A stretch of 64,000 nt of DNA from Algoriphagus marinus (GCF_001936475.1 NZ_MSPQ01000002.1:62001-126000); one strand, 5' to 3'. Shown: positions 8,116 to 17,115, counted from the stretch's first letter. Notes: generated by a model not told the origin, from the letters alone. Numbers and translations: made by a program.

Positions 8116-9537
8116 TTAAAGAAGCGTAGTTGGACAAACGTAATCAGTAACTTTAAACTTCTCAGATTCTTTGATGGCTTTGAATCCACCATCTACATCG
8201 ATTAGATTATCATAACCTCTTGCTCTTAGGATGGAATTAAAGATCATGGATCTATATCCCCCAGCACAATGCACATAATACGTTTTATCTTTATTTACTT
8301 TGAGCATACTATCATTGATATAATCCAGCGGAGCGTTTTCGGCATCCACTACATGCTCTGATAAGTATTCGCTATTCTTTCTAACATCAAGAATGTTGAT
8401 TTCAGGATTTTTTGCTTTCCTAGCAGCTAATTCTTCTGCAGAGATAGACTCAATTTGATCAACTTCGTGACCTGACTTTTTCCAAGAATCAATTCCACCT
8501 TCTAAATAACCCAGGGAATAATCATATCCTACCCGTGCCAATCTAGTGATCACTTCTTCTTCGCGACCTTTTTCTGCGACAATAAGGATTTCTTGCTTCA
8601 AATCTGGAATCATCGCTCCTACCCATACTGCAAAGCTTCCATCAATTCCGATGTTCACCGAATTAGGGACAAAACCTTTAGCAAACTCTTGTGGTGCTCT
8701 GGTATCCAATATCAAAGCTCCAGTTTCATTTGCTGCAGCCTCAAATTCAGCAGGGGTCAAAGGTCTTACTCCTCTTTCCAAAACCTCATCAATGCTATCA
8801 TATCCTTCGATATTCATCATTACATTTTGCGGGAAGTAAGCAGGTGGAGGTGTTAAACCAGTTATAACTTCTTTGATGAATTCTTCTTTAGTCATATCCT
8901 GAAGCGCATAATTGGTCTTCTTTTGATTTCCTAAAGTATCTGAAGTCTCTTTGCTCATGTTTTTACCACAAGCTGAGCCAGCTCCGTGCGCAGGATATAC
9001 AATCAAATCATCCGGTAAAGGCATGATCTTATTTCTCAAAGAATCATATAAATATCCAGCTAATTTATCCTGAGTAAGATCAGCAATGACTTTCTGTGCC
9101 AAGTCTGGTCTTCCTACATCTCCAATAAACAAGGTGTCTCCTGTGAAAATAGCTTCTGGTTTACCTTCCTCATTGTAAAGCAAGAAACAAGAACTTTCCA
9201 TCGTATGACCTGGAGTGTGAATTACTTTTATTTTGGCCTTACCAATCTTAAATTCCTGACCATCTTCTGCAACAATAGCATCGAAGCCCATTTTCATGGT
9301 GGTTGGTCCATAAACGATAGGTGCTCCTGTTTTTGCAGACAAATCCATGTGACCTGAAACAAAGTCAGCATGAAAGTGAGTCTCAAATACATATTTGATC
9401 TTCGCATTTCTACGTTCTGCCTTTTCAATGTAAGGCTGCACTTCTCTTAGCGGATCGATTACCGCAGCTTCACCGTCTGACTCAATGTAATAAGCTCCTT
9501 GAGCTAGACAACCAGTATAGATTTGTTCGATTTTCAT
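8116..9537 (-). CDS. persulfide dioxygenase-rhodanese fusion
   Basis: A 473-residue three-domain protein. Residues 1-210 are an ETHE1-like metallo-beta-lactamase domain with the iron ligand motif THFHADFVSGH (about 53-63), HTPGHT (107-112) and GDTLFIGDVGRPDL (133-146). This class oxidises glutathione or other low-molecular persulfide to sulfite. Residues about 260-355 are a rhodanese domain whose active-site loop (VAEKGREEE) lacks Cys. Residues about 370-460 are a second rhodanese with Cys424 in CAGGYRS, presumably active and able to move sulfane sulfur between thiosulfate, thiol and persulfide. It fits sulfide/persulfide removal in the island. A CRP/FNR-like site and a TACTTTTG -7 box precede it. 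Confidence 0.9.
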   Translation of the reverse strand: MKIEQIYTGCLAQGAYYIESDGEAAVIDPLREVQPYIEKAERRNAKIKYVFETHFHADFVSGHMDLSAKTGAPIVYGPTTMKMGFDAIVAEDGQEFKIGKAKIKVIHTPGHTMESSCFLLYNEEGKPEAIFTGDTLFIGDVGRPDLAQKVIADLTQDKLAGYLYDSLRNKIMPLPDDLIVYPAHGAGSACGKNMSKETSDTLGNQKKTNYALQDMTKEEFIKEVITGLTPPPAYFPQNVMMNIEGYDSIDEVLERGVRPLTPAEFEAAANETGALILDTRAPQEFAKGFVPNSVNIGIDGSFAVWVGAMIPDLKQEILIVAEKGREEEVITRLARVGYDYSLGYLEGGIDSWKKSGHEVDQIESISAEELAARKAKNPEINILDVRKNSEYLSEHVVDAENAPLDYINDSMLKVNKDKTYYVHCAGGYRSMIFNSILRARGYDNLIDVDGGFKAIKESEKFKVTDYVCPTTLL

Positions 9538-9569
9538 ATTGTAAGTTGTTTATTTTCTAAAAGATATAT

Positions 9570-9577
9570 CAAAAGTA
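9570..9577 (-). promoter_or_regulatory. -7 box of the persulfide dioxygenase promoter
   Basis: Reads TACTTTTG on the minus strand, matching the Bacteroidota -7 consensus TAnnTTTG, about 33 bases before the ATG. Its centre is exactly 33 bases from the centre of the operator at 9599-9614. Confidence 0.6.
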
Positions 9578-9598
9578 CAGGGCACAAGTTCTAGTATA

Positions 9599-9614
9599 AA
9601 TGACTTTTGTCACA
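9599..9614 (-). promoter_or_regulatory. CRP/FNR-like operator before persulfide dioxygenase
   Basis: The plus strand reads AATGACTTTTGTCACA: a perfect TCACA half-site and a degenerate partner at the TGTGA-N6-TCACA spacing. The centre lies about 33 bases upstream of the -7 box, so near -40, as at the thioredoxin gene. Confidence 0.5.
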
Positions 9615-9627
9615 TTTGACTTATGAC

Positions 9628-9948
9628 TTAGGCAGTATGCATCAAATTATTTTCGAGTGTTTTAATCAATTGATGAGCAGGAACTACTCCAGACTCCCTC
9701 CAAAGAATTTTTCCCTTGTGAAACAAAATTAAAGTTGGTACTCCTCTTACTTGAAATTTACTGGCTGCAAGTTGATTTCTGTCAACATCGACTTTAACAA
9801 TCTTTACTTTTTCGCCCATATGTTTGGAAGTATCTTCGAGAATAGGTTGCATCATTTTGCAAGGTCCACACCAGGTAGCAAAGAAGTCCACCAATACAGG
9901 CGTATCACCATCTATTAGCTCTTGAAATGTTTTTGGTTGCGTACTCAT
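9628..9948 (-). CDS. trxA: thioredoxin
   Basis: A thioredoxin of about 106 residues with the active site WCGPCKM and the cis-proline loop RGVPTL. It reduces disulfides or persulfides in the cytosol. I use the ATG at 9948; the longer frame begins with TTG at 9957. It has its own promoter (TACTTTTG at 9974-9981) and a CRP/FNR-like half-palindrome, in the same arrangement as the persulfide dioxygenase gene, so it probably serves sulfane-sulfur reduction in this island rather than being the general thioredoxin. The specialised role is an inference. Confidence 0.88.
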   Translation of the reverse strand: MSTQPKTFQELIDGDTPVLVDFFATWCGPCKMMQPILEDTSKHMGEKVKIVKVDVDRNQLAASKFQVRGVPTLILFHKGKILWRESGVVPAHQLIKTLENNLMHTA

Positions 9949-9973
9949 AGTATCCAAGTTTTAATTTACACAA

Positions 9974-9981
9974 CAAAAGTA
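9974..9981 (-). promoter_or_regulatory. -7 box of the thioredoxin promoter
   Basis: Reads TACTTTTG on the minus strand, 26 bases before the ATG at 9948. Upstream sequence is shared with the persulfide dioxygenase promoter: both have ACTAGAACT about 18-20 bases before this box. Confidence 0.6.
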
Positions 9982-10002
9982 CAAGGCAATTGAGTTCTAG
10001 TC

Positions 10003-10018
10003 AGTAATTTTTATCACA
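10003..10018 (-). promoter_or_regulatory. CRP/FNR-like operator before thioredoxin
   Basis: The plus strand reads AGTAATTTTTATCACA, with one intact TCACA half-site and a weak partner. Its centre is 33 bases from the -7 box, identical to the persulfide dioxygenase promoter. Confidence 0.45.
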
Positions 10019-10119
10019 TGGAAACACTGGAGATCCTATTGAAGAAGTTTTAAAAAGTATTAAAATCCCCTGACTTGGGAATTATTTTTTTATTTTCGCC
10101 ACTCTAATTCTTTATATAA

Positions 10120-13107
10120 ATGCTCAATTTCAAGCAAATCAATAATGTCACTGGCTGGGTAGTCTTTGCTGTAGCCACTCTGGTATATATCCTTACCGTG
10201 GAGCAAACAGCTAGTTTTTGGGATCCGGGAGAATTTATTGCTGTGTCCTACAAGCTTCAGGTACCACATCCTCCGGGAGCCCCATTCATGCTTTTGGTAT
10301 ACCGTATGTTTAGCTTTTTGGCTATGGGAGATCCTCTCCAGGTTGCATACTGGATGAATATAGGAAGTGCAGTTTTCTCAGGATTCACTATTCTTTTTCT
10401 GTTTTGGTCCATCACCCTTTTTGGAAAAAGACTTTTCAAAATAGAGGAAGGTCAGGAAAACAAAGGCCAAACAATCGCATTGATTGGCGCGGGACTGGTA
10501 GGATCCCTTGTTTACACTTTCACTGATAGCTTTTGGTTTTCGGCAGTCGAAGCAGAAGTGTATGCGATGTCTTCCTTTTTCACAGCCATTGTGATTTGGG
10601 CATTTTTGAAATGGGATGTGATCAAAGATCCTCGCGAAGAGAATAAATGGATGATTTTTATAGCCTACCTCGTAGGGCTATCCATTGGAGTTCACTTGCT
10701 CAACTTGGTGACGCTTCCTGCTTTGGCGTTAATTTATTACTTCAAAAAATACCAGAATCCAAGCATCAAAGGAGCTTTCATTGCCATGTTTTTGGGCGGA
10801 GTGGCACTAATTATTATCAACAATCTGATCATTCCCGGTTTACCAAGCTTGGCTGGATCAATGGAAATCTTTTTTGTAAATAGTTTGGGCTTGCCATTCG
10901 GATCTGGAATAGTTGTATTTATAGCACTTTTTCTCGCTACCGTATTTTATGCTTACCGCTATTCCCGAAAAAAGGAATTGGCAATTCTCAACACTGCGCT
11001 ACTTTCATTGATCTTTATTCTTATTGGTTATTCTTCTTATGCATTGATTGTAATCAGAGCAAATCAGGATCCTATCATCAATGAAAATGCACCAAAAGAC
11101 ATCGTTAGCTATGTTTCTTATTTGAAACGGGAACAATATGGCTACAGACCACTTTTGCATGGTCAGTATTTTACCGCAAAACTTGTAGATCAAGTAGAGG
11201 GTGATCCGGTGTACATGAAAGGAAAGGACAAGTATGAAATCGTAGACTACAGCTTAGTCAACACTTATGACCCGACTAAAACCACCATTCTTCCTCGAGT
11301 ATATTCCACTCAGGAAAGCCACAAGCGAATCTACCGTCAAAAATTAGGACTCAGAGAAGGTGAAGACCCTACTTTTGGGGACAATCTGTATTTCATGTTT
11401 TCACATCAGTTGGGTCATATGTACTGGCGCTATTTTATGTGGAATTTCTCAGGAAGAGAATCGGACTTTTCAGACGCACCCTGGATTGGGATCACTGATG
11501 CTATTTCAACCGATTATCCGGAATACATCACCGAAAACAAAGGCCATAACAATTACCTGATGCTTCCACTCTTACTTGGAATTGTTGGATTATTCTTTCA
11601 AGCCAAGGTGGATCCAAAATCTTTCTATGTGAACTTGATGCTCTTCCTAATGATGGGAGTGGTCTTGGTACTCTATCTAAACTCTCCGCCAGTAGAGCCG
11701 CGGGAGCGAGACTATATATATGTAGGTAGTTTTTATGCCTTTGCGATATGGGTTGGGATGGGCGTTCTTGCGATTGCTCACTTGATTGCCAAAGCCAATA
11801 AGAATTTGGCTACAGCTGGAATCATTGCCACCTTGCTAACTCTTCCAGTCGTCGGACTAATGGCTAGTGAAAACTGGAATGATCACAATCGCAGAGGTCG
11901 CTATTTCTCTGTGGATTCAGCTCGTAATTTCTTAGCATCCTGTGCTCCAAATGCGATCCTATTCACAGGAGGAGATAATGATACCTTCCCGCTCTGGTAC
12001 GTACAGGAAGTAGAAGGTTTTAGAACAGACGTGCGAGTTATCGTACTGAGCTACTTTGATACCGATTGGTATGTCGAGCAGATGACCAAACAGGCAGATG
12101 AATCAGCGCCCTTACCATTTAGTCTAAGCCCAGAGCGCTATCAGAAAGGCACCAATGATGTCTTGTATGTGACCGAAAGAGAAGGTTTAAATGCGATTTC
12201 TGTAAAGGAATACCTGAAATTACTCGATGGAGGTTCGCCACTTTTGAAAATGGAAACCGGAGGGAAAAGTGTAGTCAATATGGTCCCTTCACGCAATTTG
12301 ATTCTTGAGGTAGACAGTGCTGCTGTAGCAGATCAAAATATCATTCCAGAGGAATTTACCGAATTGTTCGTGCCACAGATGAATCTCCAAGTCAAAGGAC
12401 AGTACGTCACAAAGGGTACATTGATGCTGATTGACTTGATCACTTCCAATAATTGGGAGCGGCCAATTTACTTCAACAATACTTCGCTTGCTACCATCGG
12501 AATCAATATAGATGAGCATGTGGTGATGGAAGGGTTGACTTATCGTCTACTTCCAATCCGTAAGCCTGAGTTTATTCGGGAGGAATTAGTCAATGCAGAA
12601 TTGGCCTATAAGAATTTCAAAGAGAATTTTGCTTTCCGTGGCATGAATAATCCCGATGCTTATTTGGACGAGGAATATCGCCGATTTGCTTCCAATCACC
12701 GAAGTGCAGTAAATAGCATTGTGATCGCACTTTTGGATCAGGATGATATGGAAAAAGCCGCCGACTTATTGAATTATGGGCTTGAAGTGATGCCTAACGA
12801 AGCCATCCCATATGACCTTTCCAGTGGACAGTCCGTACCACTCTTCTTTGAAGTAGGTGAAGATGAAAAAGCCATGGATATCATTGATAAGGTCTCTAAA
12901 AAATCACTGGATATGATCGAGTTTTACCAGACTCAAAACAGAGATTATGATCGAGAAATGATGATTTCCATCGAAATGGTGAAGTATTTCATTCCACTTC
13001 TTGAAGAGCGAGGCTATCAGGAAAAAGCACAAGAGCTCAAGTTGAGAATGAGTTCCTTACTCGGAGCCGAAGAATCCAGTGGAGGAAGTTTACTCGACAG
13101 GAGGTAA
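10120..13107 (+). CDS. DUF2723 family membrane protein (PMT-like glycosyltransferase)
   Basis: A 995-residue protein whose first two thirds contain about 12 hydrophobic segments and whose C-terminal third is soluble. The opening (TASFWDPGEFIAVSYKLQVP) with an early acidic Asp-Pro-Gly-Glu segment, and the following VPHPPGAPF, are typical of DUF2723, a Bacteroidota family distantly related to protein O-mannosyltransferases (GT-C fold). A lumenal motif FTGGDNDTFPLWYVQEVEG begins the soluble part; the tail has repeat-like helices (residues about 850-980). Glycosyl transfer from a lipid carrier at the outer face of the inner membrane is expected from the fold; acceptor unknown. A -7-like TATTTTCG (10091-10098) precedes the ATG, and a strong terminator follows. 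Confidence 0.85.
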   Translation: MLNFKQINNVTGWVVFAVATLVYILTVEQTASFWDPGEFIAVSYKLQVPHPPGAPFMLLVYRMFSFLAMGDPLQVAYWMNIGSAVFSGFTILFLFWSITLFGKRLFKIEEGQENKGQTIALIGAGLVGSLVYTFTDSFWFSAVEAEVYAMSSFFTAIVIWAFLKWDVIKDPREENKWMIFIAYLVGLSIGVHLLNLVTLPALALIYYFKKYQNPSIKGAFIAMFLGGVALIIINNLIIPGLPSLAGSMEIFFVNSLGLPFGSGIVVFIALFLATVFYAYRYSRKKELAILNTALLSLIFILIGYSSYALIVIRANQDPIINENAPKDIVSYVSYLKREQYGYRPLLHGQYFTAKLVDQVEGDPVYMKGKDKYEIVDYSLVNTYDPTKTTILPRVYSTQESHKRIYRQKLGLREGEDPTFGDNLYFMFSHQLGHMYWRYFMWNFSGRESDFSDAPWIGITDAISTDYPEYITENKGHNNYLMLPLLLGIVGLFFQAKVDPKSFYVNLMLFLMMGVVLVLYLNSPPVEPRERDYIYVGSFYAFAIWVGMGVLAIAHLIAKANKNLATAGIIATLLTLPVVGLMASENWNDHNRRGRYFSVDSARNFLASCAPNAILFTGGDNDTFPLWYVQEVEGFRTDVRVIVLSYFDTDWYVEQMTKQADESAPLPFSLSPERYQKGTNDVLYVTEREGLNAISVKEYLKLLDGGSPLLKMETGGKSVVNMVPSRNLILEVDSAAVADQNIIPEEFTELFVPQMNLQVKGQYVTKGTLMLIDLITSNNWERPIYFNNTSLATIGINIDEHVVMEGLTYRLLPIRKPEFIREELVNAELAYKNFKENFAFRGMNNPDAYLDEEYRRFASNHRSAVNSIVIALLDQDDMEKAADLLNYGLEVMPNEAIPYDLSSGQSVPLFFEVGEDEKAMDIIDKVSKKSLDMIEFYQTQNRDYDREMMISIEMVKYFIPLLEERGYQEKAQELKLRMSSLLGAEESSGGSLLDRR

Positions 13108-13122
13108 TAATTCAAGAAAAAT

Positions 13123-13157
13123 AAAAAGCGAGCTCAAGAAATTGGGCTCGCTTTTTT
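13123..13157 (+). terminator. terminator after the DUF2723 gene
   Basis: GCGAGC (13128-13133) pairs with GCTCGC (13146-13151), extended by A/T pairs on both sides and followed by six T. It may also serve the convergent methyltransferase gene. Confidence 0.85.
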
Positions 13158-13185
13158 GTGCAATCTTAATTAATACTTGTGACCC

Positions 13186-13962
13186 TTACTTTTTCCCTAA
13201 CACATAAAACAAATCCAATCCTTTTGCCGGGTCTTCGACCACCAAATAATCCTCATGAGAAATATCGACTACAGATTTTCCTTGCTCTTTATGGAGTATG
13301 TTTCGGTTCATGCGATTAAGGATTTCATAAGGCATTCTTAGAATAGACGCTGGTAGTTTATGTTGCAAATCAAAGATATCAAAGCGCATAATCTTCTGAA
13401 CCGACTTGCGGTTTGCCTCATGATATGCCCATACTTTCTCATTGCCTCCGATTCCATTTGCTTGGACGCTGTCGAAAATCCCTGACGCTAAATCAATTAA
13501 TTCCTGAGGAGTATATTCCCGCTCATGCCAAGGATTTCTTGAGAGCGTGTGGTTGATATTTGGAGTGGAAATAATTGCTTTTCCACCTGGTTTTAAAACT
13601 CGATAAATCTCCTGAAGAAAAAGCTTATCGTTTGGAATATGCTCGATTACCTGAAAACTTACCACCGTGTCAAAAGAATTGTCGGATATACCCTCAAATG
13701 GAGGAATTACAGCTTGCCGAAAATCAACTTTAGGAAACCTCAAAGTCAAAGAATCGATCACTTCCTGAATTTTATCCAATCCAAGATAGCTCTCCGCTAA
13801 GGGTAATAAAGTCTCCACTCCTCTTCCTTCTCCGCAACCTACTTCGAGTAGTTTGCCGGTAATCCAAGGCTTTGCTGCAATGTATGCTTTAAGCAATCGT
13901 TGATGAATTGGGTTGTCACTGACCAACTTGTCAGAGGCGATTTCCGTTGTATAGGTAGCCAT
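13186..13962 (-). CDS. class I SAM-dependent methyltransferase
   Basis: A 258-residue Rossmann methyltransferase. The SAM-binding glycine motif is LLEVGCGEGRGVETLLP (about 38-54), the acidic end of strand 2 is LGLDKI, and the motif IV/V region is FDTVVSFQVIEHIPN, followed by VLKPGGKAIISTPN, of the UbiE/COQ5 type. The substrate is not readable; similar proteins act on quinones, lipids or sugars. It has its own promoter: TACTTTTG on the minus strand at 13983-13990, 21 bases before the ATG. Confidence 0.85.
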   Translation of the reverse strand: MATYTTEIASDKLVSDNPIHQRLLKAYIAAKPWITGKLLEVGCGEGRGVETLLPLAESYLGLDKIQEVIDSLTLRFPKVDFRQAVIPPFEGISDNSFDTVVSFQVIEHIPNDKLFLQEIYRVLKPGGKAIISTPNINHTLSRNPWHEREYTPQELIDLASGIFDSVQANGIGGNEKVWAYHEANRKSVQKIMRFDIFDLQHKLPASILRMPYEILNRMNRNILHKEQGKSVVDISHEDYLVVEDPAKGLDLFYVLGKK

Positions 13963-13982
13963 TCAAAATTTTACTATTTTGG

Positions 13983-13990
13983 CAAAAGTA
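13983..13990 (-). promoter_or_regulatory. -7 box of the methyltransferase promoter
   Basis: TACTTTTG on the minus strand, the same octamer as in the sulfur-island promoters but without a CRP/FNR-like palindrome upstream, so it is a general promoter element in this genome. Confidence 0.5.
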
Positions 13991-14023
13991 AGGTTAATTT
14001 TTAAAACCCGAGATCAACACCCA

Positions 14024-15259
14024 ATGAAGCAATACACGATTAAGCACCTATTTTTTATAATTCTATTCCTAGGCTTGGGATTCCAAGCTTTCTCTCAAAA
14101 AAACTTATCTAATATCAATCAAGCCCTTCGATATTCCAGATACGCTAGACTTGGGCTAAAAATACTACCTATCAAAACTGCAGAGAATCAATTTAAGGTG
14201 CAGTTTGTAGTGGAGAAAATCGAAGATAATCAAGAGTTTAACACCTTTAGTTTCACTTTCGCATTGTTAAATTCCTATACCGAGGAAATTCTAAGTGATC
14301 AAACCAGTATCCTTACTTCTGAGGACTTGACAATCGATACAGACAGACATTGGGTTTTTGAGAAAGAATTCAATCTGGAACAAGGAGATCAAAATGCGAT
14401 TCTTTTATTCACAGGACTGGATACCAGACAAGGCGATGAATACCATTACCATATTGATTTGAAAAGTCCCTTCATTTTTGATCATCCTAACTTTGGAGCT
14501 TTTTATGCCAACAATGTAGGGTTCGATCAGACCTACCTCAACACAGGTTCATCGCTCTTATTTAAATCAAGTGGAGGACCAAACCTTCATTCATTCTATT
14601 ATCCCATGGAATTTGAAGTGCCCTATCCACCCATGGAAACCAAGCCTGCCGCAGTACCAAGGGAACTTCAGGTGATTGATGAAGGAGACTTTTTAGCAAA
14701 TGTGCCAAAATCACTCGATAAGATAGGATATTACTTTATCCAAAGTGATACTTCCAAAGTAGCAGGGCTATTGCTTAAGACAGTTCATGAAGCTTTTCCA
14801 AAAGTGAAAGACTGGGAAGAGATGGTTCAAATGGTGACCTATATTTCAACTCGAAAAGAGCATGAAACCCTTCTTTTAGCCACTGATAAAAAGAAAGCCC
14901 TTGATGAATACTGGATCAATCTGACTCGCAATCCTGATACAGCAAAAGATCTGATTCGAGAGTATTTCCGACAAATCGAGTTTGCAAATTTACTTTTTAC
15001 AGACTTCAAAGAAGGCTGGAAAACTGATAAGGGAATGGTCTATGTAGTAATGGGTGCCCCACAAGAGGTCAATTTTGGATTGGACAGAGAAGTCTGGACT
15101 TATGGCGGAATGAATGAGAGTTCGAAAATTCGCTTTACCTTTGCCCGGGTTAAGAATATTCTCAGCCCTCATTATTACACGTTGAACCGATCTAGAGCCT
15201 ATCAGCCTGTTTGGTTCAAGAATATATCCCTATGGAGAAGCGGAAAGATGGCTTTCTAA
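14024..15259 (+). CDS. GWxTD domain-containing secreted protein
   Basis: A protein of about 411 residues that starts at the ATG preceding MKQYTIKHLFFIILFLGLGF, a signal peptide ending at FSQ. The longer frame from 13979 lacks a signal sequence at its N-terminus. Near the C-terminus it has EGWKTDKGMVYVVMGAPQEV, the GWxTD motif that defines this Bacteroidota family, with a preceding helical stretch DEYWINLTRNPDTAKDLI. The family is exported and its function is not established. The next gene overlaps its end by 28 bases, so the two are probably co-transcribed. Confidence 0.82.
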   Translation: MKQYTIKHLFFIILFLGLGFQAFSQKNLSNINQALRYSRYARLGLKILPIKTAENQFKVQFVVEKIEDNQEFNTFSFTFALLNSYTEEILSDQTSILTSEDLTIDTDRHWVFEKEFNLEQGDQNAILLFTGLDTRQGDEYHYHIDLKSPFIFDHPNFGAFYANNVGFDQTYLNTGSSLLFKSSGGPNLHSFYYPMEFEVPYPPMETKPAAVPRELQVIDEGDFLANVPKSLDKIGYYFIQSDTSKVAGLLLKTVHEAFPKVKDWEEMVQMVTYISTRKEHETLLLATDKKKALDEYWINLTRNPDTAKDLIREYFRQIEFANLLFTDFKEGWKTDKGMVYVVMGAPQEVNFGLDREVWTYGGMNESSKIRFTFARVKNILSPHYYTLNRSRAYQPVWFKNISLWRSGKMAF

Positions 15260-16008
15260 TTGAAAAAGGAGCCCACGAAAAGGATTTTATCTTTGGAACA
15301 AGAGCTGTTATGGAGTCAATCCAGGCAGGTAAAGACATCGATAAAGTCCTCGTACAAAAAGAACTCAACAATGACCTGATCAAGGAATTGCTTCAGCTTT
15401 GCAAAGCTGAAAAAATCCCTGTTGTTCGTGTCCCAGACGCGAAATTGAACCGGATTACTCGGAAGAATCATCAAGGAGTGGTTGCTCAGATGTCGGCAAT
15501 TGAATATGCTTCACTCGACCATGTGATCGAAAGTTGCTTTGCTGTCGGAAAATCTCCCTTGATCCTTATTTTGGATAGGATTACGGATGTGAGAAACTTT
15601 GGAGCAATCGCAAGAACTGCAGAATGCGCAGGAGTAGATGCCATCGTGATTCCCGAAAAAGGAAGTGCTCAGATCAATGCTGATGCCCTGAAGACCTCCG
15701 CAGGAGCGCTTAATCATCTTCCTATCGCACGAGTTAAAAACCTTTTTTACACTTGTAGAGACCTACAGAAGTCTGGATTGCTACTGATTGCGATCACTGA
15801 AAAGACTGAAAAATCCATGTATGAAGCTGACTTTTCTGTACCGGTTGCAATGGTCATGGGCTCTGAAGAAGATGGCATCTCTCAAGATCTTTTGGGAATC
15901 ATGGATGATAAAGTCAAAATCCCAATGGCTGGACACATCGAGAGCTTGAATGTGTCGGTTTCTGCAGGGGTAGCGATTTATGAAGCGATTCGACAACGGA
16001 AAAATTAA
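15232..16008 (+). CDS. TrmH/SpoU family RNA 2'-O-methyltransferase (RlmB-like)
   Basis: A 258-residue rRNA/tRNA ribose methyltransferase. The N-terminal substrate-binding part (FIFGTRAVMESIQAGKDIDK) resembles RlmB. The SPOUT knot follows with LILDRITDVRNFGAIARTAE (motif 1), VMGSEEDGIS (motif 2) and IPMAGHIESLNVSVSAGVAI (motif 3). These bind SAM and the target ribose. RlmB methylates 23S rRNA G2251; the exact target here is inferred. I choose the ATG at 15232; a TTG at 15211 extends it. It overlaps the GWxTD gene. Confidence 0.9.
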   Translation: MEKRKDGFLIEKGAHEKDFIFGTRAVMESIQAGKDIDKVLVQKELNNDLIKELLQLCKAEKIPVVRVPDAKLNRITRKNHQGVVAQMSAIEYASLDHVIESCFAVGKSPLILILDRITDVRNFGAIARTAECAGVDAIVIPEKGSAQINADALKTSAGALNHLPIARVKNLFYTCRDLQKSGLLLIAITEKTEKSMYEADFSVPVAMVMGSEEDGISQDLLGIMDDKVKIPMAGHIESLNVSVSAGVAIYEAIRQRKN

Positions 16009-16030
16009 ATCTGGTAAAGAGAACTATAAA

Positions 16031-16065
16031 GGGGAGGATTTCAGATGAATTCCTCCCCTTTTTTT
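16031..16065 (+). terminator. terminator after the RNA methyltransferase gene
   Basis: GGGGAGGA (16031-16038) pairs with TCCTCCCC (16051-16058), followed by seven or more T. The hairpin overlaps the last codons of the convergent gene at 16041-17114. Confidence 0.85.
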
Positions 16066-17114
16066 CTTGCACTTGATACAAACTCTCTGAATTTTTTTTC
16101 TGCATCCAGCTTACAAATCAAAAGTACATTTCCGTTATCACTTACCAGATAATTATCCAAGCCTTGGATTACTACCAGCTTATCCGGACTTGCCTTGATG
16201 TAGCAATTTTCAGTTTCGTAAAGCATCACATTGGCCTCCACAACATTTTTAGACCCATCTTTCTTAGCTATTTCATATAGACTATTCCATGAACCAAGGT
16301 CTGACCAACCAAAATCAGATGGAAGCACATAGACATGATTGGATTTCTCCATAATTCCATAGTCAATCGAAATACTTTTCAATTGCGTGTACGCACGAGA
16401 GATAAATGCTCCTTCACTTTCAGAACCAAAGAAAGCCAATCCTTCATCGAATACCTCTGCCAAGTCAGGCATGTACTTTTCGAAAGCATGGATTATGCTA
16501 CTGGTTTTCCAAACAAACATGCCTGAGTTCCATACAAAATCACCACTATCAAGGAATGTCTTTGCAAGTTTAAGATTTGGTTTTTCAGTAAAGGTTTTAA
16601 CCTTTTTTACCGAGGAACCTGGATTATCAAGATACTGTATATAACCATAACCCGTCTCAGGACGGTTTGGAGTAATCCCAAGCGTAATCAATCGCTTAGG
16701 CGTCTGAGCCGCAGCAATCGCTTGGGTAATAGTCTTTGCGAATTTTCCTTCTTGTAAAACTAAATGATCGGCTGGAGAAACAACCAACGTTGCATGAGGA
16801 TCAATCGAATGGATTTTATAAGAAGCATAAGCGATACAAGCTGCAGTATTCTTTCGAAGTGGCTCTACCAATATTTGATCCTCATTCAGCTCTGGAAGTT
16901 GTTCCTTTACTAGATGGAGGTACTTTTTATAGGTGATTATTACAAATCTATCCCGATCGGCGATCTCTATGAATCGATCATAGGTCATCTGAAGAAGTGA
17001 ACGACCCGTACCTAGGATATCCAAGAATTGCTTGGGTCTCCTTCGTCTGCTGTGCGGCCAGATTCGAGTGCCGATTCCTCCAGCCATGATCACTATATAG
17101 GGTCTACCGTTCAT
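16041..17114 (-). CDS. manC: mannose-1-phosphate guanylyltransferase
   Basis: A 357-residue nucleotidyltransferase that makes GDP-mannose from mannose-1-phosphate and GTP for envelope polysaccharides. The pyrophosphorylase signature is MAGGIGTRIWPHSRRRRPKQF near the N-terminus (about 10-30). ILVEPLRKNTAACIAYA, the metal and sugar region FTEKPNLKLAK and FGWSDLGSW complete the family pattern. It lacks the C-terminal isomerase domain of bifunctional AlgA. It lies one base after the KdsD stop, so they form an envelope-sugar operon. Its end overlaps the convergent terminator. Confidence 0.9.
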   Translation of the reverse strand: MNGRPYIVIMAGGIGTRIWPHSRRRRPKQFLDILGTGRSLLQMTYDRFIEIADRDRFVIITYKKYLHLVKEQLPELNEDQILVEPLRKNTAACIAYASYKIHSIDPHATLVVSPADHLVLQEGKFAKTITQAIAAAQTPKRLITLGITPNRPETGYGYIQYLDNPGSSVKKVKTFTEKPNLKLAKTFLDSGDFVWNSGMFVWKTSSIIHAFEKYMPDLAEVFDEGLAFFGSESEGAFISRAYTQLKSISIDYGIMEKSNHVYVLPSDFGWSDLGSWNSLYEIAKKDGSKNVVEANVMLYETENCYIKASPDKLVVIQGLDNYLVSDNGNVLLICKLDAEKKFREFVSSARKKGEEFI

Positions 17115-17115
17115 T

